Shown here: in pieces, positions 1 to 5,763 of the stretch
How the letters are laid out: each line of letters begins with the position of its first letter
How positions within the stretch are numbered: position 1 is the first letter of the stretch
DNA from: Flavobacteriales bacterium UBA6772
GTDB taxonomy: Bacteria > Bacteroidota > Bacteroidia > Flavobacteriales > UBA7430
DNA length: 7,292 bases
Direction of reading: 5' to 3'
Assembly (NCBI GenBank): GCA_002453265.1
Contig: DKGK01000084.1
Span: 1-7,292 of the forward strand
Made by a program: the position numbers and the translations under genes
The notes under the pieces: generated by a model
Databases searched by the model: none
The model's input: the letters and a program-made list of their open reading frames with translations, nothing else
Told to the model about the DNA's origin: nothing

Positions 1-44
1 AATCCTTTAGATTCATTGAAGAACTTTACTGTTCCTTTGTTCAT
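1..44 (-). CDS. Cold-shock protein (CspA family), N-terminal fragment cut by window edge
   Basis: Read on the minus strand from an ATG at 44, the window gives MNKGTVKFFNESKGF before it ends. This is the classic start of CspA-family cold-shock proteins (the first strand of the OB fold, with GTVKFFN followed by KGFGFI in the family). These are small cytoplasmic single-stranded nucleic-acid-binding proteins of about 65-70 residues that act as RNA chaperones. Only 14 complete codons are present, so the RNP1 and RNP2 motifs cannot be inspected, and a longer CSD-containing protein is possible. It lies 109 bases downstream of rluF on the same strand but has its own candidate -7 box (68-75), so separate transcription is likely. 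Family assignment is from the N-terminal motif alone. Confidence 0.85.
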   Translation of the reverse strand, partial: MNKGTVKFFNESKG

Positions 45-67
45 AGTGTAATTTGTAAATTAAAGTG

Positions 68-75
68 CAAATATA
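68..75 (-). promoter_or_regulatory. Candidate -7 box of the cold-shock gene promoter
   Basis: On the minus strand this reads TATATTTG, an exact match to the Bacteroidota primary sigma -7 consensus TAnnTTTG. Its downstream edge lies 23 bases before the ATG at 44, which would give a leader of roughly 17-20 bases. No TTTG is present at the usual distance upstream, so the -33 element is weak or missing. The assignment rests on the -7 match and its position. Confidence 0.45.
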
Positions 76-153
76 AACAAAAATAATAAAGATTCTACTT
101 TTTACATAAATTTTATATTATTTCTTAGTGACTTCATTACAGGCTACTATCTC

Positions 154-870
154 TTAATCGAAAGTTTTATGAGAGTCTTCAACCAATTTGTTAATCTCTT
201 TCATCTCCTCTTCTGTTAGATATCTCCATTCGCCATATGGAATATCTAGGTTAATATTCATTATTCTTATACGCTTTAGCTTATATACTTCGTAATTTAA
301 ATAAGCACACATTTTACGTATTTGGCGGTTTAATCCTTGTTTAAGCGTTATTTTAAAATAAAAACTATCTATTTGTTCTACTTCACAATCATCGGTTACG
401 GTATCCATAATAGGAATTCCATTTCCCATTCGGTGAATAAATTCTTTTGTAATAGGTTTGTTTACTCTAACTTCATATACCTTTTCGTGGTTGTTTCTGG
501 ACCGCAATATTTTATTTACAATATCTCCATCGCTGGTAAGAAATATTAATCCTTCGCTTGGTTTATCCAATCGTCCAATAGGAAAAATACGTTTTTCGAG
601 ACCAATATAATCAACTATATTATCTTTTTCAGTTTCGGCATCTGTAGTACAAACAATACCCCTAGGTTTGTTTAATGCAATATAAATAGGCTCTTCCTCG
701 TTTTTCTCGATCAATTCCCCATCTACATGAACCAAATCTCCAGGACCTATTTTTGTGCCCATTTCAGGAACCTTCCCATTAATAGTTACTCTACCTTCTT
801 CAATAAGTCGATCTGCTCCTCTACGAGAACAAAAACCAACCTCACTTAAATATTTGTTTATTCTTTTCAA
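154..870 (-). CDS. rluF: 23S rRNA pseudouridine synthase RluF
   Basis: This 238-residue protein belongs to the RsuA/RluB/E/F family, which converts uridine to pseudouridine in rRNA; RluF modifies 23S rRNA near U2604 in E. coli numbering. An S4 RNA-binding domain occupies about residues 1-55 (KRINKYLSEVGFCSRRGAD). The catalytic motif GRLDKPSEGL is at 99-108, with D102 the expected nucleophilic aspartate. KVYEV (130-134) and GLNRQIRKM (179-187) are further family motifs. The initiation codon is TTG (870-868): an in-frame TAA lies two codons upstream (876-874), and the first internal ATG (residue 37) would destroy the S4 domain. A small hairpin (897-910, 5-bp stem ACTCT/AGAGT) sits about 27 bases upstream of the start in the probable leader. 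The gene lies 115 bases downstream of the aminotransferase on the same strand. The RluF call over RluB/E rests on overall resemblance to RluF, including the KRINKYLSE-type N-terminus. Confidence 0.9.
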   Translation of the reverse strand: MKRINKYLSEVGFCSRRGADRLIEEGRVTINGKVPEMGTKIGPGDLVHVDGELIEKNEEEPIYIALNKPRGIVCTTDAETEKDNIVDYIGLEKRIFPIGRLDKPSEGLIFLTSDGDIVNKILRSRNNHEKVYEVRVNKPITKEFIHRMGNGIPIMDTVTDDCEVEQIDSFYFKITLKQGLNRQIRKMCAYLNYEVYKLKRIRIMNINLDIPYGEWRYLTEEEMKEINKLVEDSHKTFD

Positions 871-920
871 ACCTTAATTCGTTTCGAGTTTACTGAACTC
901 TATCTAGAGTCTTATAATAG

Positions 921-951
921 CCATTTTACTTGCTTGTTGTAAGCTGTCAAA
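921..951 (-). promoter_or_regulatory. Weak candidate promoter for rluF
   Basis: On the minus strand, TTTG (951-948) is followed after 19 bases by TAAAATGG (928-921). The spacing fits Bacteroidota promoters, but the second element matches TAnnTTTG poorly. The same stretch also reads TTGACA, 16 bases, TAAAAT, which resembles an E. coli-type promoter, although Bacteroidota do not normally use that form. It lies in the 115-base gap between the aminotransferase stop and the rluF start and would give a leader of about 45 bases. Confidence 0.22.
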
Positions 952-985
952 TGTATTAATTATTCGGAATTAATTGTTTTTGGGT

Positions 986-2137
986 TTAGCTTATTTTACT
1001 GCTAATGTTCTCGAAAAAAGCTCGCAATGAATCTGTAATGTATTTTAAGGTTTCCTCATCTAGTTCGGTATGCATTGGTAAAGAAAATACACTCGAACAT
1101 AATGCTTCTGTATGTTCAAAATTTAAAGAGCTATTTGGCTCTTGTTTATATGGACTAAAGCTGTGTAGAGGTTTAGGGTAGTATATTTTTACAGGAATTT
1201 CTTTTTTATTCATGTAAGCCATAAGTTCATCTCTATTTATACCTGCTGCTAGTTTTAATGTGTATTGATGATAAACATGGCTGGAATTAATAGATTGTAC
1301 TGGAGTTGTTACATATTTACAATCTAAGAGAGCCTTGTTGTAATAATTTGCCGCCCTTATTCGGGCTGCATTGTACTCATTTAAATAATTCAATTTTACG
1401 TTTAATACTGCTGCTTGAATTGTGTCTAAACGAGAGTTAATACCAACACATTCGTAAAAGTAGCGTTCGCCCATTCCATGATTTGCGATCGATTTACATT
1501 TTTTTGCGAGTGTATTGTTATTCGTAAACAAAGCACCTCCATCGCCATAACAGCCTAAGTTTTTAGAAGGGAAAAATGAACTTGTACCTATATCTCCCAT
1601 CGTTCCTGCCATTGCTTTTTCTCCATTACTAAAGGTGTATTCTGCTCCTATAGCTTGTGCCGTATCTTCTATAACAAAAAGATTGTGTTCTTTAGCTAGT
1701 TTTAAAATGGGTTCCATATTTGTGCATTGTCCAAATAAATGAACGGGAACAATAACTTTCGTTTTCGGACTTATTACATTTTTTATAGTCTTTTCGGTTA
1801 GCATAAATGTACTTGGATCTACATCTGCTAAAACAGTTTTTAAACCTAATAATTCTGCAACCTCTGCGGTAGCAACAAAAGTAAAATCTGGGCAAATAAT
1901 CTCATCACCTGGTTGTAAATCCAAACTCATTAAAGCAATTTGTAAAGCATCTGTACCATTTCCACAGGTAATAACATTGGCTACAGATAAGTAGTTTTCT
2001 AAATTTGTTGCAAACTCTTGCACCTCTGGACCATTAATAAAAGTAGTATTATTAACAACACCTTGCATTGCTAGTTCTACTTCTTTTTGTATTTTGATGT
2101 ATTGACCTTTTAGATCAACCATTTGTATCTTTTTCAT
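986..2137 (-). CDS. DegT/DnrJ/EryC1/StrS-family PLP-dependent nucleotide-sugar aminotransferase (WbpE-like)
   Basis: This 383-residue fold-type I aminotransferase is expected to transfer an amino group, usually from glutamate, to a keto-sugar attached to a nucleotide. Visible motifs: FINGPEV (33-39), GNGTDALQIAL (59-69, cofactor phosphate region), PDFTFVATAE (83-92), IEDTAQAIGA (156-165, with D158 contacting the PLP ring), and SFFPSKNLGCYGDGGA (187-202) with K192 the Schiff-base lysine. NSRLDTIQAAVL (234-245) completes the family pattern. The wording of these motifs is closest, from memory, to WbpE/WlbC-type enzymes that aminate UDP-3-keto-GlcNAcA, but substrate cannot be fixed from motifs. 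I chose the ATG at 2137 (MKKIQMVDLKGQY); the 14 extra upstream codons from 2179 do not look like family sequence. A weak -7-like box TATCTTTA (2165-2158, minus) lies upstream of that start. The gene is divergent from the barrel-protein gene and is not inside a visible polysaccharide cluster. Confidence 0.92.
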   Translation of the reverse strand: MKKIQMVDLKGQYIKIQKEVELAMQGVVNNTTFINGPEVQEFATNLENYLSVANVITCGNGTDALQIALMSLDLQPGDEIICPDFTFVATAEVAELLGLKTVLADVDPSTFMLTEKTIKNVISPKTKVIVPVHLFGQCTNMEPILKLAKEHNLFVIEDTAQAIGAEYTFSNGEKAMAGTMGDIGTSSFFPSKNLGCYGDGGALFTNNNTLAKKCKSIANHGMGERYFYECVGINSRLDTIQAAVLNVKLNYLNEYNAARIRAANYYNKALLDCKYVTTPVQSINSSHVYHQYTLKLAAGINRDELMAYMNKKEIPVKIYYPKPLHSFSPYKQEPNSSLNFEHTEALCSSVFSLPMHTELDEETLKYITDSLRAFFENISSKIS

Positions 2138-2194
2138 AGTGCTTTGTTCAGATTCAGTAAAGATACATTTTGAATACAATATTATCTAATTGAA

Positions 2195-2225
2195 TTTGTT
2201 AGTACAATGGACCGAAATATTTTTA
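2195..2225 (+). promoter_or_regulatory. Candidate Bacteroidota promoter of the barrel protein-waaA unit
   Basis: TTTG (2195-2198), a 19-base spacer, then TATTTTTA (2218-2225) fit the Bacteroidota -33 TTTG / -7 TAnnTTTG arrangement except for the final base. The -7 element ends 23 bases before the ATG at 2249, implying a leader of roughly 17-20 bases. It is the best two-part promoter match in the window and lies in the 111-base divergent region. Confidence 0.45.
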
Positions 2226-2248
2226 TTTTAGCAGTATATAAATAGACG

Positions 2249-3001
2249 ATGAAAACACGCAATTTACTTTTACTATTTTTGAGTTTACATTTAAGCCTTT
2301 TGGCTCAAGAAGACATTTCTGATGAAGCTATTCGCATTCCAATGATTAATTTAAACGCAGCATTTCATATTCCAGGTGGCGATTTAGACAATCGTTTTGG
2401 TAATAGTGCTCTTTTTGGTGTTGGTTTTCAGCTAAAAAACAAAAATAATATTTATTGGGGTTTCGATGGAGCTGGTCTTACGGGTTCTACAATAGTTGAA
2501 GACAATATTATTAATATTATATCAGCAGATTCTATAGACATAATAGATCTTAATGGAAATACAGCAAGTGTTCGTTTTTGGGAAAGAGGAGCTCATGCAC
2601 AGTTTGTTTTAGGGAAAATATTTCCTGTTTTAGCTCCGAACAAAAATTCAGGCCTTTTTGTGCAAGCTGGTTTAGGCTATATGTATCATAAAATCCGGAT
2701 TGAAGATATTGGAAATCAATCGCCTCAACTTAATAGTGATTTACTTAAAGGATACGATCGTTTAAGTATGGGAATTAGTACATCAGAGTTTATTGGATAT
2801 CGTTATTTTTCTAATAGTCAAAAAATAAATTTCTTTATTGGAATTGAATTTATTCAAGCTTTTACTCAGGATGTAAGGCAATACGATTATAATGCTCAAA
2901 CAGCTTACCAAGACAAACGTTTAGATTTTTTAAGCGGTCTAAAATTTGGTTGGACTTTCCCTCTTTACAAGAAGTCTGACAATAAATACTACTATTATTG
3001 A
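2249..3001 (+). CDS. Predicted outer-membrane beta-barrel protein, function unknown
   Basis: This 250-residue protein has a signal peptide at residues 1-20 (MKTRNLLLLFLSLHLSLLAQ), a typical Bacteroidota secretion signal with cleavage near the AQ. The rest shows alternating hydrophobic and polar stretches rich in Gly and aromatics, probable strands near 55-76, 106-121, 135-152, 178-188, 193-205 and 227-240, as in small porin-like or OmpW-like barrels of about eight strands. The likely closing strand (FLSGLKFGWTFPLY) is followed by a polar tail ending in four tyrosines; so the barrel does not end exactly at the C-terminus as in classic OMPs. The stop codon overlaps the TTG start of waaA (bases TTGA at 2998-3001), which suggests co-transcription and translational coupling. 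That neighbour supports an envelope role, but no specific function can be assigned. A soluble periplasmic beta-protein is the alternative. Confidence 0.8.
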   Translation: MKTRNLLLLFLSLHLSLLAQEDISDEAIRIPMINLNAAFHIPGGDLDNRFGNSALFGVGFQLKNKNNIYWGFDGAGLTGSTIVEDNIINIISADSIDIIDLNGNTASVRFWERGAHAQFVLGKIFPVLAPNKNSGLFVQAGLGYMYHKIRIEDIGNQSPQLNSDLLKGYDRLSMGISTSEFIGYRYFSNSQKINFFIGIEFIQAFTQDVRQYDYNAQTAYQDKRLDFLSGLKFGWTFPLYKKSDNKYYYY

Positions 3002-4242
3002 TACCTAAGTTTTATAATATAGGCATAAAGCTATACGGATTTGCTATTCGTATAGCTTCTATTAAAAATCAAAAGGCCAAACTATGGATTGAAGGTAGAA
3101 AAAACACCTTTGATTATTTAGAACAATCCATTGTGAAAGGAGAAGAGCTGGTGTGGATTCACGCACCCTCATTAGGCGAATTTGAGCAAGCTAGACCACT
3201 CATAGAACGTCTTAAAAATCAGCATTCTAATTATAAAATACTTCTTACATTTTATTCTCCTTCGGGGTACGAAATTCGTAAGGATTATCCTCTTGCAGAT
3301 TATATTTGTTACCTTCCGTTAGATACAAATCAGAATGCAAAACGTTTTGTAGAATTGGTAAACCCAAAGTTTACATTTTTTGTGAAATACGACTTTTGGG
3401 CAAATTATTTAAATGAGCTTCAAAAAAGAAAACACAAACATTATGTTATTTCTGCCATTTTCAGAAGCAATCAGTTCTTTTTTAAAAAGCAGGGTAAATG
3501 GATGTTGGAAATACTATCGAAAATAGACCGCTTTTTTGTGCAAAATGAAGACTCTAAATACATGCTTCTTTCGCGTAGTGTAAAGCAAGTAACTACCACT
3601 GGAGATACTCGATTCGATAGAGTAATCGATATTAGTAAGCAAGCCAAAGAACTTCCTTTAGTAAAGCTGTTTAAACAAGATAAGCCTCTGTTTATTGGAG
3701 GTAGTACCTGGCCAAAAGGTGAGGAACTAATTGTTGAGTTATCTAAGCATTACGGAAATAGGTTTAAATACGTGATTGCACCACACGAAATATGTTCGGG
3801 TCAGATTAAAAAATTAAAGAAACAGTTTAATCTTAAGGTTTTACTTTATAGCGAGGTAACTTTGCAAAACATTGAATCTGTAGATGTATTGATAATAGAC
3901 AATATTGGTCTTTTAAGTTCGCTTTATTCTTATGCCGATTTGGCATATATTGGGGGAGGATTCGGGAAAGGAATTCACAATACACTTGAAGCAGCTACTT
4001 TTGGGATGCCTATTTTTATAGGACCTAAAAATGAGAAATTTCAGGAAGCACAAGATTTAAAAGAAATTGGAGTTGTTTCAGAAATTCATTCTGCTCAAGA
4101 ATTAATAGCTCATTGCGACCATCTTTTTACGCGCCCCAAAAAGTGGTTAGAAGTAAAAGAAAAAAGTAAAGGATATGTTTTAGAAAAGGCTGGAGCTACA
4201 ATAAAAATACTTAATCATGTATTTAAAGTCGCTAAAAGGTAA
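2998..4242 (+). CDS. waaA: 3-deoxy-D-manno-octulosonic acid (Kdo) transferase
   Basis: This 414-residue GT30 glycosyltransferase is expected to transfer Kdo from CMP-Kdo to the lipid A precursor at the inner face of the cytoplasmic membrane, a key step of LPS core assembly. The N-terminus (about residues 3-22) is hydrophobic/amphipathic, as in this membrane-anchored family. HAPSLGEFEQARPLI (55-69) contains E61, matching the conserved catalytic base. KYDFW (130-134), GGSTWPKGEE (234-243), APHE (261-264) and GGGFGKGIHNTLEAATFGMPIFIGP (319-343) are the expected C-terminal-domain and donor-binding motifs. The start is TTG at 2998: the first in-frame ATG is residue 169, far inside the N-terminal domain, and sequence from residue 3 already looks like family sequence. 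It overlaps the upstream barrel gene by four bases and ends 29 bases before a strong terminator. Number of Kdo residues added cannot be inferred. Confidence 0.94.
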   Translation: MIPKFYNIGIKLYGFAIRIASIKNQKAKLWIEGRKNTFDYLEQSIVKGEELVWIHAPSLGEFEQARPLIERLKNQHSNYKILLTFYSPSGYEIRKDYPLADYICYLPLDTNQNAKRFVELVNPKFTFFVKYDFWANYLNELQKRKHKHYVISAIFRSNQFFFKKQGKWMLEILSKIDRFFVQNEDSKYMLLSRSVKQVTTTGDTRFDRVIDISKQAKELPLVKLFKQDKPLFIGGSTWPKGEELIVELSKHYGNRFKYVIAPHEICSGQIKKLKKQFNLKVLLYSEVTLQNIESVDVLIIDNIGLLSSLYSYADLAYIGGGFGKGIHNTLEAATFGMPIFIGPKNEKFQEAQDLKEIGVVSEIHSAQELIAHCDHLFTRPKKWLEVKEKSKGYVLEKAGATIKILNHVFKVAKR

Positions 4243-4265
4243 TTGTAGACATTATAAAGGTGTAT

Positions 4266-4302
4266 AAAAAAAGGCAAGCTCGTGGAGCTTGCCTTTTTTT
4301 TT
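4266..4302. terminator. Bidirectional intrinsic terminator between waaA and the tRNA-like gene
   Basis: An 11-bp perfect stem, AAGGCAAGCTC (4271-4281) and GAGCTTGCCTT (4285-4295), closes a 3-base loop GTG. A T-run (4294-4302) follows on the plus strand, and an A-run (4266-4272) precedes it, which is a T-run on the minus strand. The hairpin can therefore end plus-strand waaA transcription and minus-strand transcription of the tRNA-like gene, whose 3' end at 4307 is only a few bases away. Confidence 0.93.
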
Positions 4303-4306
4303 GTTG

Positions 4307-4414
4307 CTGTAGGAGAAGGAGTCGAACCTTCACGGAGTGGTTAGTCCAGGGATTTGTGCCAAAATCTCCACCCTCGAGACAGGAGGGCATGTCTGCCAGT
4401 TTCATCACCCCACA
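4307..4414 (-). tRNA. tRNA-like gene, class II shape with GUC (Asp) anticodon; isotype uncertain
   Basis: Minus-strand reading folds into a complete cloverleaf of 108 bases. The acceptor stem is 7 bp, TGTGGGG (4414-4408) with TCCTACA (4314-4308), including two G-U pairs. The D arm has stem ATG/CAT (4405-4403, 4391-4389) and loop AAACTGGCAGA with the G18G19 pair. The anticodon stem is a perfect CCCTC/GAGGG (4387-4383, 4375-4371). Its loop CTGTCTC (4382-4376) has U33, anticodon GUC at 4380-4378, U37 and C38. The T arm is GAAGG/CCTTC with loop TTCGACT (4331-4315), and G73 is at 4307. CCA is not encoded (CAA follows). The variable region (4370-4332) is about 39 bases, with a GGAG/CTCC outer pairing. 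The D arm resembles tRNA-Leu, but the anticodon loop, C38, G73 and G2:C71 are tRNA-Asp features. A terminator follows immediately. It could be a functional odd tRNA, a tRNA-like regulatory RNA, or a decaying copy. Confidence 0.72.
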
Positions 4415-4437
4415 ATATTTGTTGCGATTAACTATAG

Positions 4438-4445
4438 TAAATATA
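4438..4445 (-). promoter_or_regulatory. Candidate -7 box for the tRNA-like gene
   Basis: On the minus strand this reads TATATTTA, matching TAnnTTTG except at the last base. Its downstream edge is 23 bases from the predicted mature 5' end (4414), leaving room for a short leader removed by RNase P. No TTTG element is seen at the expected upstream distance. In such AT-rich sequence a match of this quality could be chance. Confidence 0.28.
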
Positions 4446-4492
4446 CATAAATAAATCATTAGTTATGAATAAGGTAATATATTTAGATAATT

Positions 4493-4509
4493 ATTATTAA
4501 TTTAATAAT
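4493..4509. promoter_or_regulatory. AT-only dyad upstream of the Lrp regulator, possible autoregulatory operator
   Basis: ATTATTAA, a central T (4501), then TTAATAAT form a 17-base dyad with 8-base perfectly symmetric arms. It ends 27 bases before the -7 box and 45 bases before the regulator's start codon. Lrp/AsnC proteins commonly bind AT-centred palindromes of about 15 bp and regulate their own genes, which makes this a plausible operator. The region is nearly pure A/T, so chance symmetry is a real alternative. Confidence 0.25.
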
Positions 4510-4536
4510 TAATATTATATTTGATTATTGATTTGC

Positions 4537-4544
4537 TAATTTTG
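4537..4544 (+). promoter_or_regulatory. -7 box of the Lrp regulator promoter
   Basis: TAATTTTG is an exact TAnnTTTG match ending 10 bases before the ATG at 4555. A TTTG at 4520-4523 lies only 13 bases upstream, shorter than the usual spacing of about 19, so the -33 element is poor. If used, transcription would begin only a few bases before the start codon, giving a nearly leaderless mRNA. Confidence 0.45.
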
Positions 4545-4554
4545 ATTAGAGAAA

Positions 4555-5016
4555 ATGGAAAGTAATTATCAAATAGACAAAGTTGACCTAAGTATTTTAG
4601 CCATTTTAATGGAAGATGCGAAGACTCCCTATACCGAAATAGCAAAAAAAATCCTTGTTTCTGCTGGAACCATCCACGTCCGAATGAAAAAAATGGAAGA
4701 AGCAGGGGTCGTTAAAAAGAGTCGATTAGTTCTAAATTATGAATTATTAGGCTACGACTTAACCGCTTTCCTAGGTATTTATCTCGAAAAAGGATCCAAT
4801 TATATAGAAGTGATTAAACAGATGGAGAAAATCCCCGAAATTGTAGAAGCTCATTATACAACTGGAGTCTATAGTATATTTGCGAAAATAAGGTGTAAGA
4901 ACACAAAGCACATGCGTTATGTACTTAACGAAAATATACAGTCGGTAAAAGGAATACAACGTACAGAAACAATTATTTCTTTGGAACAAAGTATAGACAA
5001 ACAACTAAAATTGTAA
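4555..5016 (+). CDS. Lrp/AsnC-family transcriptional regulator
   Basis: This 153-residue protein has the standard Lrp/AsnC length and layout. An N-terminal helix-turn-helix domain (about 8-55) starts with KVDLSILAILMEDAKTPYTEIAKK and has a recognition helix around SAGTIHVRMKKMEEAG (36-51). A RAM/ligand-sensing alpha-beta domain follows (about 66-145), including the effector-region motif TTGVYSIFAKI (102-112). Such proteins assemble as dimers to octamers or larger and regulate amino-acid or nitrogen metabolism genes in response to small effectors, often also repressing themselves. The HTH is basic (KK, R, KK) as expected for DNA binding. The gene stands alone: it diverges from the tRNA-like gene and is followed by a long gap, so its targets are not shown by context. 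It resembles the Lrp type widely conserved in Bacteroidota, but the ligand cannot be named. Confidence 0.93.
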   Translation: MESNYQIDKVDLSILAILMEDAKTPYTEIAKKILVSAGTIHVRMKKMEEAGVVKKSRLVLNYELLGYDLTAFLGIYLEKGSNYIEVIKQMEKIPEIVEAHYTTGVYSIFAKIRCKNTKHMRYVLNENIQSVKGIQRTETIISLEQSIDKQLKL

Positions 5017-5163
5017 CTATTTAATTATAGCAATACTTTAGTTGGTGGTATGAAGAAACTACAACTCAATTTCGAATCCCTTACTTCTTGTGTGTTAAAG
5101 AGAAACCAATTTTATAGTCTACGATTAGAGCACCAAACTAAGGACTTTCTATAGTTTTAGCTT

Positions 5164-5179
5164 TATATGTTAACATATA
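5164..5179. repeat. 16-base perfect palindrome in the intergenic gap
   Basis: TATATGTTAACATATA is identical to its reverse complement over all 16 bases. It lies about 150 bases after the Lrp regulator stop and 585 bases before the LRR gene. It has no following T-run, so it is not a terminator; it could be a protein-binding site or a chance symmetry in AT-rich DNA. Confidence 0.4.
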
Positions 5180-5741
5180 GATGTTTTTCTGTTTTTTAAA
5201 CTATTCAATATCAATTTCATAAACAATATTTTTGTAATAACCTCTAGTAGTTCGAGTAAGATATTTTATTTTGACTTATGTTTCAGATATTTCTTCTATT
5301 ATATTAAATAGCAAAACATTGTAATATAGTTCAGGTTATTTTATTAATGCATTAGTACTATTAACATAATTTTAATTGGAAGAATCATTCTTATGACAAT
5401 TTTGCCTTAATTATTTGAAAATACAATAAGTAAATTGGTACTAAAGTCCTAGATCACAACTATTGTCTAACTATGGAATATATAACAAAGCAAACACTAA
5501 CATAAGAATGGGCTAATTGGTTAGAGAAATTAGTGGGACTTATTTAAAGCACCAACCTATAAGCATAAAGTAAATCCAAAAAGAAACCATAGTACAATCA
5601 CATCTATGGCACAAAGATTGAAGGTTTTAGTATATTATTTGGAAATGTTCTGGGTAATAGAGATAAATCACAATGGTAAATAGGTATATACTCAATTTTA
5701 TTTTTAGTAAGCCTCGCCCAATATTTGGTTTTATTTTTCAC

Positions 5742-5749
5742 TAAATTTG
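5742..5749 (+). promoter_or_regulatory. -7 box of the LRR protein gene promoter
   Basis: TAAATTTG exactly matches TAnnTTTG and ends 14 bases before the ATG at 5764, giving a predicted leader of about 8-10 bases. A TTTG at 5724-5727 is 14 bases upstream, closer than the usual spacing of about 19, so the -33 part is not ideal. Confidence 0.45.
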
Positions 5750-5763
5750 TAAAAACATCATTT

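Larger units (their letters stand above)
5017..5763. other. Gene-free intergenic stretch of about 750 bases
   Basis: No convincing gene is seen on either strand; all frames are dense with stops and the base composition is strongly A/T. What it holds: a 34-codon ORF at 5050-5154 with a leader-peptide-like start; a 16-base perfect palindrome at 5164-5179; a small dyad AAGAAT-C-ATTCTT at 5380-5392; a stretch from about 5591 in the frame of the downstream gene that reads like protein but is broken by a TAA at 5651-5653; and a good -7 box at 5742-5749. I see no terminator hairpin after the Lrp gene. The region may be decayed coding sequence or long regulatory DNA. Confidence 0.6.

Noticed and set aside
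955..974. ATTAATT/AATTAAT hairpin after the aminotransferase as a terminator
   Set aside because: The 7-bp stem is entirely A/T and is not followed by a T-run on the minus strand, so it is too weak to call.
2138..2179. Upstream ATG at 2179 giving the aminotransferase 14 extra residues
   Set aside because: The extra residues (MYSKCIFTESEQST) do not look like family sequence, and the ATG at 2137 gives the expected MKKIQMVDLKGQY beginning. The extension would also run through the candidate promoter region.
4307..4414. Calling the tRNA-like gene simply tRNA-Leu or tRNA-Ser
   Set aside because: The D arm is Leu-like, but the anticodon loop reads CTGTCTC with a perfect 5-bp stem, giving GUC. A73, expected for Leu, is G, and no alternative loop register gives a Leu or Ser anticodon with U33.
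4232..4459. Open frames on both strands across 4232-4459, which could look like small proteins
   Set aside because: They run through the terminator hairpin and the tRNA-like cloverleaf; the RNA structure explains the sequence better than either frame.
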